The notes beneath the pieces are model-generated. The model did no database searches, was not told the DNA's origin, and saw only the letters and a list, made by a program, of their open reading frames with translations. From contig NZ_FNQH01000008.1 in assembly GCF_900107505.1 (NCBI RefSeq), positions 24,654 through 88,653 on the forward strand: DNA of 64,000 nt, given 5' to 3'. Source of the stretch: Trichococcus collinsii. Its GTDB lineage: Bacteria; Bacillota; Bacilli; Lactobacillales; Aerococcaceae. This document shows, one piece after another, positions 29,353-40,408 of the stretch (within the stretch, counting starts at the first letter, position 1; each line of letters starts with the position of its first letter). The position numbers were made by a program, and so were the translations under genes.

Positions 29353-29604
29353 ATGTATAAAGTAACCGTGTATGTAACGTATAAAGACTCAGTATTGGAT
29401 CCGCAAGGGGAAGCCGTGAAGGGTGCCGTCCACCGTATGGGCTACCCAACAATCGAAGATATCCGCATTGGAAAATATTTTGAAATCCAAGTATCCAAAG
29501 ATGAAGAGAACGTTGAGCAAGTCATCGAAGAAATTTGCGACAAGTTGCTTGCTAACGTGGTTATGGAAACTTACCGTTACGAAATTCAGGAGGTTGAAGC
29601 TTAA
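29353..29604 (+). CDS. purS: FGAM synthase subunit PurS
   Basis: An 83-residue small subunit ([20 protein letters not shown]) that bridges PurQ and PurL so that ammonia can pass between them. ATG at 29353 fits the family and is preceded by GAGGAA; a TTG two codons earlier is possible. Its stop overlaps the purQ start by one base. Confidence 0.95.
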   Translation: MYKVTVYVTYKDSVLDPQGEAVKGAVHRMGYPTIEDIRIGKYFEIQVSKDEENVEQVIEEICDKLLANVVMETYRYEIQEVEA

Positions 29605-30284
29605 TGAAATTCGCTGTCATCGTTTTTCCTGGATCTAACTGTGATTTAGATATGTATGCAGCCATTAAAGATATTCTTGGAGAAGATGCAGAGTATGTGC
29701 AACATTATGAAACAAGTCTAGAAGGTTTCGATGCTGTCTTATTGCCCGGCGGATTCACATATGGCGATTACTTGCGTACAGGTGCGATTGCCCGCTTTTC
29801 GAACATCATGAGTGAAGTAGTCCGTTTCGCTGAAGAAGGCAAGCCTGTTTTCGGCACTTGCAACGGATTCCAAATTTTGGCTGAAGCTGGCTTATTGCCA
29901 GGTGCTTTGCGCCGCAATGACACATTGAAGTTCGTCTGTAAACCACAGGATCTGAAAGTCGTGAATGCCGATACGCAATTCACTTCCCTCTATAAAGAAG
30001 GCGAAATCATCTCTGTTCCGATCGCGCATGGTGAAGGAAATTACTTCTGCGATGCAGAGACTTTGGCTGATCTGAAAGCCAACAACCAAATCGTATTCAC
30101 TTATGCCAACGGCAACCCGAATGGGAGCATCGAAGACATCGCCGGCATCATCAACAAAAAAGGCAACGTCCTCGGCATGATGCCTCACCCGGAGCGTGCT
30201 GTCGAAGCTTTGCTGGGATCTGCGGACGGCCTGCGCCTGTTCCAATCCATGGTTGAAAATTATAAGAAGGAGCTGAACAAATAA
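29604..30284 (+). CDS. purQ: FGAM synthase glutaminase subunit PurQ
   Basis: A 226-residue class I glutamine amidotransferase. The nucleophilic cysteine is in [10 protein letters not shown], and the His/Glu pair in [10 protein letters not shown]. It supplies ammonia to PurL. TAATG overlaps with both purS and purL show tight coupling of the three subunits. Confidence 0.97.
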   Translation: MKFAVIVFPGSNCDLDMYAAIKDILGEDAEYVQHYETSLEGFDAVLLPGGFTYGDYLRTGAIARFSNIMSEVVRFAEEGKPVFGTCNGFQILAEAGLLPGALRRNDTLKFVCKPQDLKVVNADTQFTSLYKEGEIISVPIAHGEGNYFCDAETLADLKANNQIVFTYANGNPNGSIEDIAGIINKKGNVLGMMPHPERAVEALLGSADGLRLFQSMVENYKKELNK

Positions 30285-32512
30285 TGGCATTTTTAGAACC
30301 AACGCCAGAACAAGTAAAAGAATCCAAAATTTATCGTGAATGGGGTCTGACAGACGAAGAGTACGGCACAATCTGCGATAAAATTTTGCATCGTTTGCCG
30401 AATTATACTGAAGCTGGTCTGTTTGCCGTTATGTGGAGCGAACACTGTTCTTATAAAAATTCAAAACCAGTCCTGAGAAAATTCCCTACTACCGGCCCGC
30501 AAGTTTTGCAAGGACCTGGTGAAGGCGCTGGTATCGTGGATATCGGCGACGGCCAAGCTGTCGTTTTCAAAGCGGAAAGCCACAACCACCCATCAGCTAT
30601 CGAGCCTTATGAAGGCGCTGCTACCGGTGTCGGCGGAATCATCCGTGACATCTTCAGCATGGGCGCACGCCCGATTGCGATTCTGGACTCTTTGCGTTTC
30701 GGCGAATTGGACAATGAGCGCACGAAACACATCTTCGAAGAAGTCGTTGCTGGTATCAGCGGTTACGGCAACTGTATCGGTATTCCGACTGTTGGCGGCG
30801 AAACGGTCTTCGACCCTTGCTACAAAGGAAACCCGTTAGTCAACGCAATGTGCGTCGGCTTGATCGATCAAAAAGATATGCAAAAAGGTCAAGCTGCCGG
30901 AGTCGGCAACTCGATTATGTACGTAGGTGCAAAAACTGGCCGCGATGGTATCCATGGCGCTACTTTCGCTTCCGAAGAATTCAAGGAAGAGGAAGAAGCG
31001 CAACGTTCGGCTGTCCAAGTAGGTGATCCGTTCATGGAAAAACTGTTGATGGAAGCTTGTTTGGAATGCATTTATGACTACTCCGACGCTTTGATCGGTA
31101 TCCAGGACATGGGTGCTGCCGGTTTGGTCTCTTCCAGCTCAGAAATGGCTTCAAAGGCAGGCAGCGGCTTGCTGTTGAACCTTGATGATGTTCCGCAGCG
31201 CGAAACAGAAATGACACCTTACGAAATGATGCTTTCCGAGTCGCAGGAGCGTATGCTGTTGTGCATCAAGAAGGGCGAAGAGCAACGCATCGTCGACCTG
31301 TTCAAAAAATATGAATTGGATGCAGTCGTGATCGGTGAAGTTACCGATGATGGCATGTACCGTCTGTCCCATGCTGGCAAAGTGGTGGCTGAACTTCCGG
31401 TTGATGCTTTGGCTGAGGATGCACCGGTCTACTACAAACCGACTGCAGTACCTGCCCGCATTGCTGCATTCGCAGCTATGGAAGACTACAAACCTGTCTT
31501 CACATCAGCGCAGGATACATTAGTGGCTTTATTGCAACAAGCGACGTTGGCTTCCAAGAAGAGCGTCTATGACACATACGATTCCATGGTCCGCACCAGC
31601 ACTGTCGTAGGGCCAGGAAGCGATGCTGCAGTCGTCCGCGTCCGCGGCACGAAAAAAGCGATCGCAATGACAACGGACTGCAACGGCCGTTACCTGTATC
31701 TGAATCCGGAAATCGGCGGACAGATCGCTGTCGCTGAAGCTGCCCGCAATATCGTTGCCAGCGGCGGAAAACCATTGGCGATCACAGACTGCTTGAACTA
31801 CGGAAACCCTGATAAACCAGAAATTTTCTGGGAATTGAGCACTTCCGCGGACGGCATCTCTGAAGCTTGCCGCCAATTGGATACACCTGTCATCTCAGGG
31901 AACGTTTCCCTTTACAACGAAACAGACGGCGTGGCCGTTTATCCGACACCGATGATCGGTATGGTCGGCTTGATCGAGGATCTTGCGCACATCACAACGC
32001 AAGCCTTCAAGACTGCCGGCGACCGCATTGTCCTGATCGGCGCTACAAAAGCGGACTTCAACGGGTCCGAACTGCAAAAAATGGAATTGGGCAAAATCGA
32101 AGGGAAACTGATGGACTTTGACTTGGCTGTCGAAAAAGAAAACCAAGCGAACGTCCTGAAAGCAATCAAAGCTGGTCTGATCGCAAGCGCGCATGACTTA
32201 TCAGAAGGCGGCTTGGCTGTCGGCTTGATGGAGAGCGTCTTTGACACTGGCCTAGGTTTTGATGTAACGATTGATATGGATAAAACGTTGTTGTTCAGCG
32301 AAACGCAATCACGCTTCATCCTGACCGTGAAACCTGAAAATGTTGCTGCTGTGGAAGCGATCTTCGGATCAGCTGCTGCACAAATCGGAACCGTGACTGC
32401 TGACGCTGTCGCAAAAATCGCTGCCGCGAATGAAACAATCACTTTGGATGTTAAAGAAGTACAAACGAAATGGGAGGAGGCTATTCCATGCTTGCTGAAA
32501 CAAAAAGCTTAA
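30284..32512 (+). CDS. purL: FGAM synthase large subunit PurL
   Basis: A 742-residue small-type PurL (Firmicutes form) that makes FGAM from FGAR with ATP. Motifs include [13 protein letters not shown] near residue 50, [21 protein letters not shown] and the second-half [16 protein letters not shown]. It works with PurQ and PurS. Its end overlaps purF by 25 bp. Confidence 0.97.
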   Translation: MAFLEPTPEQVKESKIYREWGLTDEEYGTICDKILHRLPNYTEAGLFAVMWSEHCSYKNSKPVLRKFPTTGPQVLQGPGEGAGIVDIGDGQAVVFKAESHNHPSAIEPYEGAATGVGGIIRDIFSMGARPIAILDSLRFGELDNERTKHIFEEVVAGISGYGNCIGIPTVGGETVFDPCYKGNPLVNAMCVGLIDQKDMQKGQAAGVGNSIMYVGAKTGRDGIHGATFASEEFKEEEEAQRSAVQVGDPFMEKLLMEACLECIYDYSDALIGIQDMGAAGLVSSSSEMASKAGSGLLLNLDDVPQRETEMTPYEMMLSESQERMLLCIKKGEEQRIVDLFKKYELDAVVIGEVTDDGMYRLSHAGKVVAELPVDALAEDAPVYYKPTAVPARIAAFAAMEDYKPVFTSAQDTLVALLQQATLASKKSVYDTYDSMVRTSTVVGPGSDAAVVRVRGTKKAIAMTTDCNGRYLYLNPEIGGQIAVAEAARNIVASGGKPLAITDCLNYGNPDKPEIFWELSTSADGISEACRQLDTPVISGNVSLYNETDGVAVYPTPMIGMVGLIEDLAHITTQAFKTAGDRIVLIGATKADFNGSELQKMELGKIEGKLMDFDLAVEKENQANVLKAIKAGLIASAHDLSEGGLAVGLMESVFDTGLGFDVTIDMDKTLLFSETQSRFILTVKPENVAAVEAIFGSAAAQIGTVTADAVAKIAAANETITLDVKEVQTKWEEAIPCLLKQKA

Positions 32513-33948
32513 ACGAAGAATGTGGCGTATTCGGCATTTGGGGAGACGATAATGCCAGCCAGTTGACTTACTTCGGTTTGCACAGCTTGCAGCACCGCGG
32601 ACAAGAGGGTGCAGGGATAGTTTCATGTGATGAAGGAAAACTGTTGGTTCACCGCAATCTGGGACTGATCAGCGAAGTCTTCAAGGACGAGAATGATCTG
32701 CAACGGTTGACCGGTAACCGTGCCATCGGGCATGTGCGTTACTCCACTTCCGGCCAGAACAGCATCGAAAATGTGCAGCCGTTTTTATACCATTTCTATG
32801 ATATGGACATCGCTATTTGCCACAACGGCAACTTGGTGAATGCCAAATCATTGCGCCGCAATCTTGAGGAAAATGGCGCCATCTTCCACTCGACTTCGGA
32901 CACGGAAGTTCTGATGCATCTGATCAGACGCAGCCAGAAAGACAGCCTGATCGAAAAGATCAAAGAGAGCTTGAATCAGGTCAAAGGCGGCTTCACTTAT
33001 ATCCTTTTGACTGAAGAAAAAATGTTCGGTGCCGTCGATCCGAATTCATTCCGTCCGCTTGTCATTGGCCAATTGCCGAATGGCGCGTATGTGATGGCCA
33101 GCGAAACGTGCGCCATCGATACAATCGGCGCTGATTTTGTCCGCAACGTCAATGCCGGCGAACTGGCGATCATTGACGACAACGGCTTGACGATCGAAAA
33201 ATATACCGATGACACAACCATCTCCATCGCTGCGATGGAGTATATCTACTTCGCGCGTCCGGATTCCAATATTGCCGGCGTGAACGTGCATACTGCGCGC
33301 AAACGGATGGGAACGCGTTTGGCCATCGAAGCACCTGCAGTGACTGCCGATATCGTCATCGGTGTGCCAAACTCTTCCCTGTCCGCGGCGAGCGGATTCG
33401 CGGAAGAAAGCGGAACGCCTTATGAGATGGGTCTGATCAAGAACCAATATGTCGGACGTACGTTCATCCAACCAACGCAAGAGCTGCGCGAATTGGGAGT
33501 GAAAATGAAGTTATCCGCCGTAAAAGGGGTTGTCCATGGCAAGAGCGTCGTCATGGTGGATGATTCCATTGTGCGCGGGACGACCAGCAAACGCATCGTG
33601 ACTTTGTTGAAAGAAGCAGGAGCGAAAGAAGTGCATGTCCGCATCTCTTCGCCACCTTTGATCTACCCAAGTTTTTACGGCATCGACATCAGCAAGTCAG
33701 CTGAACTGATCGCTGCTAAAATGACCGTCGATGAAATCTGCGCGTATATCGGTGCGGACAGCTTGGCTTTCCTTAGCCAAGAGGGTCTGATCGATTCAAT
33801 CGGGTTGAAATTTGATATGCCGTATTCAGGCTTGTGTATGGACAGCTTTAACGGGGTCTATCCGACTGGGCTTTATGACTATGAAGCGGATTACGTGAAC
33901 AATATGACAGCTATTCAAAAAGAGAATCTAAAGGGAGGACAAGTTTGA
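32488..33948 (+). CDS. purF: Amidophosphoribosyltransferase
   Basis: A 486-residue enzyme for the first committed step, PRPP plus glutamine to phosphoribosylamine. An 11-residue propeptide ([11 protein letters not shown]) precedes the catalytic cysteine of CGVFG. The PRPP-binding motif is [19 protein letters not shown] at 32488 is supported by GGGAGGAGG. The start is inside the end of purL. Confidence 0.97.
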   Translation: MLAETKSLNEECGVFGIWGDDNASQLTYFGLHSLQHRGQEGAGIVSCDEGKLLVHRNLGLISEVFKDENDLQRLTGNRAIGHVRYSTSGQNSIENVQPFLYHFYDMDIAICHNGNLVNAKSLRRNLEENGAIFHSTSDTEVLMHLIRRSQKDSLIEKIKESLNQVKGGFTYILLTEEKMFGAVDPNSFRPLVIGQLPNGAYVMASETCAIDTIGADFVRNVNAGELAIIDDNGLTIEKYTDDTTISIAAMEYIYFARPDSNIAGVNVHTARKRMGTRLAIEAPAVTADIVIGVPNSSLSAASGFAEESGTPYEMGLIKNQYVGRTFIQPTQELRELGVKMKLSAVKGVVHGKSVVMVDDSIVRGTTSKRIVTLLKEAGAKEVHVRISSPPLIYPSFYGIDISKSAELIAAKMTVDEICAYIGADSLAFLSQEGLIDSIGLKFDMPYSGLCMDSFNGVYPTGLYDYEADYVNNMTAIQKENLKGGQV

Positions 33949-34997
33949 TGGAAAACGCATATGCAAAAGCGGGTGTGGATGTCACAGCCGGTTATGAAAC
34001 AGTAAGCCGCATTAAGAAACACATCGACCGCACGAAACGTCCAGGCGTTTTTGGCGAAGTCGGCGGATTCGGCGGAAACTTTGACCTTTCTGAATTGAAC
34101 TACAAAAAACCTGTGCTTGTATCGGGTACGGATGGTGTCGGCACGAAGCTGATGCTGGCCATCGAAGCCGGAAAATTCGATACTATCGGGATCGATTGTG
34201 TCGCAATGTGCGTCAACGATGTCGTAGCGCAAGGTGCAGAACCTCTTTATTTCTTGGATTATGTAGCTGTCGGCAAAAACCGTCCGGAAAAATTGGAGCA
34301 GATCGTAGCTGGCGTAGCTGAAGGCTGCGTCCAAGCCGGGGCTGCCCTGATCGGCGGAGAAACAGCTGAAATGCCCGATATGTACGATCCGGAAGATTTC
34401 GATCTGGCTGGATTTACGGTAGGAATTGCGGAAAAAGATGCTTTGTTGACACCTGCCTTGATCAAAGAAGGCGATGTGTTGGTTGGGCTGCCTTCATCAG
34501 GCATCCATTCGAACGGCTACTCCTTGGTGCGCAAAATCTTCTTCAAGGACAATGACTACAAATTGACAGACAAGGTTGAAGGAATCGAAGACCAAGAATT
34601 GGGCGACGTTTTATTGACGCCTACAAGAATCTACGTGAATGCCCTGTTGCCGTTGATCAAAAAACAACTGCTGCATGGCGTTGCCCACATCACAGGCGGC
34701 GGCTTCGTCGAAAACGTGCCGCGCATGCTTCCTGAGAACGTCCAAGCGGAAATCAAATTAGGTAGCTGGCCTGTCTTGCCGATCTTCCAAGTGATGGAAA
34801 GAATCGGCAACATCCCGGCTCTTGAAATGTACGAAATCTTCAACATGGGCATCGGCATGGTGCTGGCAATCGCTCCCGAAAACTTGACGGAAGTGCTCGG
34901 CGTTCTGACCGAGAACGATGAAAAAGCCTACGTAATCGGATCTGTGGCTGCAAAAACATCAGAAAAAGAGGTTATCCTGAAAGAGGCTCAAGCATGA
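33948..34997 (+). CDS. purM: Phosphoribosylformylglycinamidine cyclo-ligase (AIR synthase)
   Basis: A 349-residue enzyme that closes the imidazole ring to form AIR. Motifs are [20 protein letters not shown] and [13 protein letters not shown]. The ATG at 33948 overlaps the purF stop (TGATG) and has GGGAGG upstream. Overlaps purN by 4 bp. Confidence 0.97.
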   Translation: MENAYAKAGVDVTAGYETVSRIKKHIDRTKRPGVFGEVGGFGGNFDLSELNYKKPVLVSGTDGVGTKLMLAIEAGKFDTIGIDCVAMCVNDVVAQGAEPLYFLDYVAVGKNRPEKLEQIVAGVAEGCVQAGAALIGGETAEMPDMYDPEDFDLAGFTVGIAEKDALLTPALIKEGDVLVGLPSSGIHSNGYSLVRKIFFKDNDYKLTDKVEGIEDQELGDVLLTPTRIYVNALLPLIKKQLLHGVAHITGGGFVENVPRMLPENVQAEIKLGSWPVLPIFQVMERIGNIPALEMYEIFNMGIGMVLAIAPENLTEVLGVLTENDEKAYVIGSVAAKTSEKEVILKEAQA

Positions 34998-35566
34998 GGA
35001 TAGCTGTCTTTGCTTCAGGAAACGGCTCGAATTTTCAAGCCATCGCCGAAGCCATCGCGTCAGGCGAAGTGGATGCGACGATCGCTTTCCTGTTCTGCGA
35101 CAAGCCGAACGCCTATGCGATCGAGCGCGCCAAACAATACAATATCCCGGTGATCTCCTTTACGCCGAAAGGCTTCGAGGATCGGGTCGCCTACGAAAAT
35201 GAAATTTTGAAGCATCTGGCTGAAGAAAAGGTCGACTTGGTCGTACTGGCCGGCTACATGCGGATCGTCGGACCGACTTTGTTGAAGGCCTACGCCGACC
35301 GCATCGTCAACATCCACCCGTCCTTGCTGCCTGATTTTCCGGGTCGGCATGGCATCCAGGATGCTTTCGAAGCAGGCGTTCCGGAGACAGGCGTCACTGT
35401 CCATTTTGTTGATGAAGGAGTCGATACCGGCCCAATTATCGCGCAAGAAAAAGTGGCGATCCTTTCGGAGGACACTCTGGAGACTTTGGAGACCCGCATC
35501 CATCAAGTGGAGCACCGGATCTTCCCGCAAGTGATCCAGCAACTGGCACAAAAGAATAAAGGCTAA
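34994..35566 (+). CDS. purN: Phosphoribosylglycinamide formyltransferase
   Basis: A 190-residue 10-formyl-THF-dependent GART. The signature [15 protein letters not shown] (about 97-111) holds the catalytic His, with the Asp in [10 protein letters not shown]. The start overlaps the purM stop (ATGA). Confidence 0.97.
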   Translation: MRIAVFASGNGSNFQAIAEAIASGEVDATIAFLFCDKPNAYAIERAKQYNIPVISFTPKGFEDRVAYENEILKHLAEEKVDLVVLAGYMRIVGPTLLKAYADRIVNIHPSLLPDFPGRHGIQDAFEAGVPETGVTVHFVDEGVDTGPIIAQEKVAILSEDTLETLETRIHQVEHRIFPQVIQQLAQKNKG

Positions 35567-35577
35567 CAAAATGGATG

Positions 35578-35612
35578 AGGACTCCGCGATTGCGGAAGTC
35601 CTTCCTTTTGTT
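35578..35612 (+). terminator. Intercistronic hairpin between purN and purH
   Basis: GGACTCCGC pairs with GCGGAAGTCC (one mismatch) and is followed by a broken T-rich run (TTCCTTTTG). It is a weak terminator or processing hairpin; purH follows with its own ribosome-binding site. Confidence 0.5.
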
Positions 35613-35654
35613 AGAACCACATGAATCCATCATAAATTTAAGGAGTGACACACA

Positions 35655-37196
35655 GTGACAAGAGCATTGATCAGTGTTTCAGATAAAACAGGCGTTGTAG
35701 CATTTGCGCAGGCATTAGCAGCAAAAGGAATCGAAATCATCTCAACTGGCGGAACGAAAAAGGCTTTGGAAGAGGCTGGCGTACCGACTATTTCCGTAGA
35801 GGATGTAACCGGCTTTCCTGAAATGATGGACGGCCGCGTAAAAACGTTGCACCCACTGATCCATGGCGGACTTTTGGGCAGACGTGATCTTGCGGACCAT
35901 ATGCAAGCCATGAAAGAGCACAATATTGCACCGATTGATTTCGTTGTCGTCAACCTGTACCCATTCAAAGAAACGATCAGCAAAAACGATGTGACCTTGG
36001 CTGATGCCATCGAAAACATCGACATCGGCGGCCCAAGCATGCTCCGCAGCGCGGCTAAGAACTATGCAAGCGTGACTGTTTTGACAGATCCGATCGACTA
36101 TGAAAAAGTCCTTGCCGAATTGGAAGCTGCAGGCGAAACGACTTTCGAGACGCGCCAAGCTTTGGCTGCAAAAGTGTTCCGTCACACAGCCAGCTATGAT
36201 GCTTTGATTGCGCAATACTTGACCAATGTGGTCGGCGAAACCGAACCTGAAAAATTGACATTGACTTATGATCTGAAGCAGAGCCTGCGTTACGGAGAAA
36301 ACGGCCACCAAACCGCGACTTTCTACCAAGAACCGCTTGCTGTGCCGTTCTCGATCGCAAGTGCTGTTCAAATCCACGGAAAAGAATTGTCCTACAACAA
36401 CATCAAAGATGCTGATGCGGCAATCCGCATCGCCCGCGAATTTGATGAGCCCGCTGTGGTTGCCGTCAAGCATATGAACCCTTGTGGCGTCGGCATCGCT
36501 GAAAACATCGACGAAGCCTTCGATCGTTGTTACGCAGCCGACCCTGTTTCCATCTTTGGCGGCATCGTGGTTGCAAACCGTCCCTTGGATGTTGCAACAG
36601 CAGAAAAATTGAACAGCATGTTCTTGGAAATCGTCCTTGCACCGAGCTTTTCAGAAGAAGCATTAGCCATCTTATCGAAGAAAAAGAACCTCCGCATCAT
36701 GACTTTGGATTTCTCTGCAGCAAAAGCCGGCGGAAAAGAATTTGTTTCCGTATTGGGCGGCATGTTGGAGCAGACACAGGACATCAATACAGAAGACGTA
36801 CCGGCTAACTGGGAAGTCATGACTGACCGTCAACCAACCGAAGATGAAATGAAAGCAATGGATTTTGCCTGGAAAATCGTTAAACACGTGAAGAGCAACG
36901 CCATCGTATTGGCAAACAGCAAACAGACAGTCGGCATCGGCGCAGGCCAGATGAACCGTGTCGGATCCGTCAAAATCGCAATCGAGCAAGCTGAAGCGGC
37001 CAACGCCATCGAAGGCGCTGTATTAGCGAGTGATGCTTTCTTCCCGATGAACGACAGCGTGGAATATGCTGCCAAACACGGCATCAAAGCAATCGTTCAA
37101 CCAGGCGGCAGCATCAAGGACCAAGATTCAATCGAAATGGCAAACAAATACGGCATCACGATGCTGAAAACAAGCGTAAGACACTTCAGACATTAA
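35655..37196 (+). CDS. purH: Bifunctional AICAR transformylase/IMP cyclohydrolase
   Basis: A 513-residue enzyme for the last two steps to IMP. The N-terminal cyclohydrolase part (about 1-190) includes [12 protein letters not shown] and [14 protein letters not shown]; the C-terminal transformylase part contains KHMNPCGVG. It starts with GTG, AGGAG upstream. A structured repeat begins 8 bp after the stop. Confidence 0.97.
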   Translation: MTRALISVSDKTGVVAFAQALAAKGIEIISTGGTKKALEEAGVPTISVEDVTGFPEMMDGRVKTLHPLIHGGLLGRRDLADHMQAMKEHNIAPIDFVVVNLYPFKETISKNDVTLADAIENIDIGGPSMLRSAAKNYASVTVLTDPIDYEKVLAELEAAGETTFETRQALAAKVFRHTASYDALIAQYLTNVVGETEPEKLTLTYDLKQSLRYGENGHQTATFYQEPLAVPFSIASAVQIHGKELSYNNIKDADAAIRIAREFDEPAVVAVKHMNPCGVGIAENIDEAFDRCYAADPVSIFGGIVVANRPLDVATAEKLNSMFLEIVLAPSFSEEALAILSKKKNLRIMTLDFSAAKAGGKEFVSVLGGMLEQTQDINTEDVPANWEVMTDRQPTEDEMKAMDFAWKIVKHVKSNAIVLANSKQTVGIGAGQMNRVGSVKIAIEQAEAANAIEGAVLASDAFFPMNDSVEYAAKHGIKAIVQPGGSIKDQDSIEMANKYGITMLKTSVRHFRH

Positions 37197-37204
37197 GATG
37201 AGAT

Positions 37205-37302
37205 GAAACCCGTTTAGACCCTGAGCACTAAGAGGACAAACGCAAAGCGGGCGCTTTTTGCCCGTGTGCGTTTGTCAGCTTAGGCGGAGGGGTCTGGGTT
37301 TC
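37205..37302 (+). repeat. Structured intergenic repeat, copy 1 (after purH)
   Basis: Outer stem GAAACCC/GGGTTTC, then a 5' bulge GTTT, then AGACCC/GGGTCT, a GAGCAC motif, CTAAG/CTTAG, the perfect 10-bp GACAAACGCA/TGCGTTTGTC, and an apical CGGGC/GCCCG. A CAGAACTC tail follows. It shares layout with copies after mnmE and ychF although stem sequences differ. Confidence 0.85.
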
Positions 37303-37314
37303 AGAACTCGATTA

Positions 37315-37365
37315 AGAGACAAAGGATGCACTGTGACCGTTTCCGGTCAAGTGTATCATGTCTCT
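37315..37365 (+). repeat. Extra hairpin between repeat copies 1 and 2
   Basis: AGAGACA/TGTCTCT encloses GATGCACT/AGTGTATC and GACCG/CGGTC. It lacks the GTTT and GAGCAC motifs. It may be a partner element or an independent hairpin. Confidence 0.65.
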
Positions 37366-37390
37366 AAGCGATTGAAATCGCAAGAGCCAT

Positions 37391-37475
37391 GACAAAATCC
37401 GTTTAGACCCTGAGCACTAAGAGGGCAAACGCAAAGCGGACGCTTTTTGTCCGTGTGCGGTTGTCAGCTTAGGCA
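37391..37475 (+). repeat. Structured intergenic repeat, copy 2 (3' end missing)
   Basis: It is close to copy 1 from the GTTTAGACCC block to CTTAGGC. In the apical stem CGGAC/GTCCG replaces CGGGC/GCCCG, a compensatory change. The 3' outer strand is absent and replaced by another hairpin (CTCAAACGTC/GACGTTTGAG, 37476-37502). Confidence 0.8.
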
Positions 37476-37568
37476 CTCAAACGTCACAGTGCGACGTTTG
37501 AGGTCGTTAGCATTTTGAGTACTGGCACTAATATCAAGCTTCATATAAAAGGTTGGAGGATCTAACAG

Positions 37569-38843
37569 ATGAAACTTCTTGTAATCGGCAGTGGCGGACG
37601 CGAGCATGCCATCGCTAAAAAATTAACTCAAAGCCCGTTGGTGGAGACTGTTTACTGCGCCAAAGGCAACCCAGGGATGGCCCAGGATGGCATCACGTTA
37701 GTCGACATTGCGGAAAACGACCATCAAGGATTGGTTCAATTCGTCAAAGACAACAACATTGCTTGGACTTTCGTCGGACCGAAAATCCCGTTGTTTGAAG
37801 GGGTTACGGATGCATTTGAAGCGGCTGGACTGAAAGTCTTCGGACCTTCCAAAAAAGCGGCCGACTTGGAATGCTCCAAGCAGTTCGCAAAAGACCTGAT
37901 GAAGAAATATGGCATCCCGACTGCAGCCTACGAGACATTCGAGGACTATGAAGCAGCGGTTGCTTATGTGGAAGCCAATGGCGTTCCGATCGTCATCAAG
38001 GCAGACGGTCTGGCAGCCGGCAAAGGCGTCGTTGTCGCGATGACGATGACGGAGGCTCTGGATGCACTGAACGACATGCTCCTGCAAGGCAAATATGCAG
38101 CGGGCAAGCCGAAAGTCGTCATCGAAGAGTATCTTGAAGGGGAAGAATTCTCGTTGTTCGCGCTGGCGAACGGTGCGAAGTATTACTATTCAGGAGTCGC
38201 ACAGGACCACAAACGCGCCTATGATGGCGACAAAGGCCCTAATACGGGCGGCATGGGCGCTTATTCACCTGTACCGCAAGTATCTGAAGCTATGATTCAA
38301 GAAGTGCTGGATACGGTCGTAAAACCGACTGTAGAGGCGATGGTGGCTGAGGGCATCCCATTCAAGGGAGTTGTCTACGCCGGCTTGATGATCACCGCCA
38401 AAGGGTTGCGCGTCATCGAATTCAATGCCCGTTTCGGCGATCCGGAAACACAGGTCATCATGAACCAGATGGCTTCCGACTTGGCGCAAGTCATCGATGA
38501 CATCCTGAACGGAAAAGATCCGATCATCGAAATGTATACCGATCGTTACACGTTGGGTGTCGTTGTTGCCGCTGAAGGTTATCCGGAAGCGCCGATGAAA
38601 GATATCCCGTTGCCTGATCTGGATACGGAAAATGCGGACTGCATCGTCTATGCAGCAGGCGTGAAGGCTGGCGAACAAGGTTTGTTGTCCAACGGCGGAC
38701 GCATCCTGTTGATCGCCGGCCAAGGCGAAACGCTGCAGGACGCGCAGGACAAAGCTTACCGTTATCTGAATGCAAATCCGATTGCGCATACGTTCTATCG
38801 TTCCGATATCGGAGCAAAAGCGATTCGTTTTACGGAAAAATAG
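37569..38843 (+). CDS. purD: Phosphoribosylamine-glycine ligase
   Basis: A 424-residue ATP-grasp GAR synthetase, the second pathway step. Motifs are LVIGSGGREHAIAKKL at the N-terminus, KADGLAAGKGVVVA in the ATP-grasp domain, and EFNARFGDPETQVIM. It is separated from purH by a 372-bp block of structured repeats, so its expression depends on read-through or an unseen promoter. GGAGG precedes the ATG. Confidence 0.97.
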   Translation: MKLLVIGSGGREHAIAKKLTQSPLVETVYCAKGNPGMAQDGITLVDIAENDHQGLVQFVKDNNIAWTFVGPKIPLFEGVTDAFEAAGLKVFGPSKKAADLECSKQFAKDLMKKYGIPTAAYETFEDYEAAVAYVEANGVPIVIKADGLAAGKGVVVAMTMTEALDALNDMLLQGKYAAGKPKVVIEEYLEGEEFSLFALANGAKYYYSGVAQDHKRAYDGDKGPNTGGMGAYSPVPQVSEAMIQEVLDTVVKPTVEAMVAEGIPFKGVVYAGLMITAKGLRVIEFNARFGDPETQVIMNQMASDLAQVIDDILNGKDPIIEMYTDRYTLGVVVAAEGYPEAPMKDIPLPDLDTENADCIVYAAGVKAGEQGLLSNGGRILLIAGQGETLQDAQDKAYRYLNANPIAHTFYRSDIGAKAIRFTEK

Positions 38844-38849
38844 CAAGTT

Positions 38850-38880
38850 GAGGGGGAGGCTGCGGTCTCCCTCTTTGTAT
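38850..38880 (+). terminator. purD terminator (probable)
   Basis: GAGGGGGAG pairs with CTCCCTC around a short loop; the T-run is weak. Confidence 0.6.
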
Positions 38881-38939
38881 TTCTTCCCGGGAAAGCTATA
38901 CTGAATCTAACGGAAATATCCATTTAAGGAGTGATTGAT

Positions 38940-39932
38940 ATGGTAAAAACATTGATTCACAGCGGAAAAGTCGGATTGGAAGGTTTGAAATGGGAAGACT
39001 GTACGGAACAGCCTGCAGGACCTTCCGAGATAAAAATAAAGGTCAAAGCAGCGGGACTGAATCATCGCGACCTTTTTGCCTTGAGCCAAGTCCATGAGAA
39101 GCACCCGGTGGTCATAGGCTCAGATTCTGCCGGCATCGTCGTGGCTGTAGGTGAAGAAGTGACGCGTTTCAAGATCGGCGATGAAGTGATGCTTTATCCC
39201 GGAAGCGGTTGGCGCGAGAACAGCGACACAGCCCCGGAAACTTTCACGATCCTCGGGAGTTCCGAGCAGGGCGCGATGGCCGAGGAAATCGTTGTTTCCG
39301 AAGAGACTGCTGTCCATAAACCGGCTCATCTGTCTTGGGAAGAAGCAGGCGTCCTGTCCCTGTCCGCGTTGACAGCTTACCGCGCCTTATTCACAAAAGG
39401 CGGCGTGTCGGAAGGCATGAAAGTCCTGATTCCAGGCATCGGTGGCGGAGTGGCCAATTATCTGCTGCAATTCGCCAAGGCCGTTGGAGCGACTGTATAT
39501 GTCACTTCCCGCTCCCAAGAAAAATTGACAAAGGCGCTGCAGCACGGAGCCGACAAAGGCTTGTTGCACGATGAAGATTGGGTGGAAGCGATGGGCGGCG
39601 AAAAAGTGGATGTGGTGATCGAGTCGGTTGGAGCAGCCACTTTCGACAAATCGCTGGATGCGGTCCGCAGAGGCGGCACCATTGTGACTTTCGGATCATC
39701 GACAGGCGATCTGGTCACCTTCGATCTGCGGAAATTCTTTTACGGACAGTACACGCTGAAAGGTTCGACGATGGGCAGTTTTGAAGAATATGAAGCGATG
39801 ATCCGTTTTGTTGAGGAACATGAACTCCATCCAGTGGTGGACGCCGTTTATCCTGTAGAGGATTTCAAGGAGGCCTTCATGCGGTTGGAAAATGCCGAAC
39901 AGACGGGGAAAATCGCCCTGCAGATCGGCTGA
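38940..39932 (+). CDS. MDR-superfamily alcohol dehydrogenase/quinone oxidoreductase
   Basis: A 330-residue NAD(P)-dependent reductase. The N-terminal catalytic domain reads AAGLNHRDLFALSQ where zinc enzymes have a cysteine ligand, so it is probably zinc-free. The nucleotide-binding site is IPGIGGGVANYLLQFAKAVG near residue 165. ATG at 38940 has AAGGAG 8 nt upstream; a GTG three codons earlier is inside that site. It is a different branch from the reductase at 17016. Substrate unknown. Confidence 0.85.
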   Translation: MVKTLIHSGKVGLEGLKWEDCTEQPAGPSEIKIKVKAAGLNHRDLFALSQVHEKHPVVIGSDSAGIVVAVGEEVTRFKIGDEVMLYPGSGWRENSDTAPETFTILGSSEQGAMAEEIVVSEETAVHKPAHLSWEEAGVLSLSALTAYRALFTKGGVSEGMKVLIPGIGGGVANYLLQFAKAVGATVYVTSRSQEKLTKALQHGADKGLLHDEDWVEAMGGEKVDVVIESVGAATFDKSLDAVRRGGTIVTFGSSTGDLVTFDLRKFFYGQYTLKGSTMGSFEEYEAMIRFVEEHELHPVVDAVYPVEDFKEAFMRLENAEQTGKIALQIG

Positions 39933-40041
39933 TCCGTAACAAAAAAATTCCAGTGGGAAAGCAGAACCTCCCCATAACGCTATGCTATACTGAGTATGCT
40001 GTTTCAGAAGTTCAGCGCGTAAAATTTTGAGGAGGATTTCC

Positions 40042-40251
40042 GTGAATATCAGTGAGTTGTTGTTCATCGCATCGATGATTACTTTGATCGTAGGATTTGT
40101 GGGTGTGGTGATGATTATTGTGTTGGGTGTGATGGATTTGATGCATATCCATTTGCGCGTCTATGTGAACAGGAAAAAATACATCCGCAACGTAATAATC
40201 TTATTGGTCGCCGGAGGTTTATTGAGTGCGGCCTATCTGATGATGAAATGA
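40042..40251 (+). CDS. Small two-segment membrane protein, unknown function
   Basis: A 69-residue protein starting with GTG after a clear GAGGAGG. Two hydrophobic segments (ELLFIASMITLIVGFVGVVM and later VIILLVAGGLLSAAYLMM) flank a basic loop (RVYVNRKKYIRN). I do not recognise the family. It is located between the reductase gene and mnmE. Confidence 0.65.
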   Translation: MNISELLFIASMITLIVGFVGVVMIIVLGVMDLMHIHLRVYVNRKKYIRNVIILLVAGGLLSAAYLMMK

Positions 40252-40270
40252 GAAAACGTCCGTTAAATGC

Positions 40271-40299
40271 TTGCATTGCGTTCGCATTGCTTGTATAAT
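40271..40299 (+). promoter_or_regulatory. mnmE promoter
   Basis: TTGCAT (40271-40276), 17-bp spacer, TATAAT (40294-40299). The transcript would carry a leader of about 135 nt that includes the terminator-like hairpin at 40357-40408. Confidence 0.75.
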
Positions 40300-40356
40300 C
40301 GGCTAGAAATCTATTTATAGTAAGCTGAAAAGAATATCCAAAATGAAATGCAGTCA

Positions 40357-40408
40357 AAGTGCTTTTCCTCCCGCTTGAACGAAGGGGAGGATTGTGCGCT
40401 TTTTTTGT
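40357..40408 (+). terminator. Terminator-like hairpin in the mnmE leader
   Basis: AAGTGC/GCGCTT plus CCTCCC/GGGGAGG form a stem followed by T7. It lies downstream of the mnmE promoter, so it may attenuate mnmE as well as stop transcripts from upstream. Confidence 0.75.

Noticed and set aside
33945..33947. TTG as the purM start
   Set aside because: The ATG immediately after it has better spacing from GGGAGG and the usual TGATG overlap with the purF stop.
37205..37502. CRISPR array
   Set aside because: The repeats are long, paired hairpins with no regular short repeat-spacer pattern and no cas genes are present.
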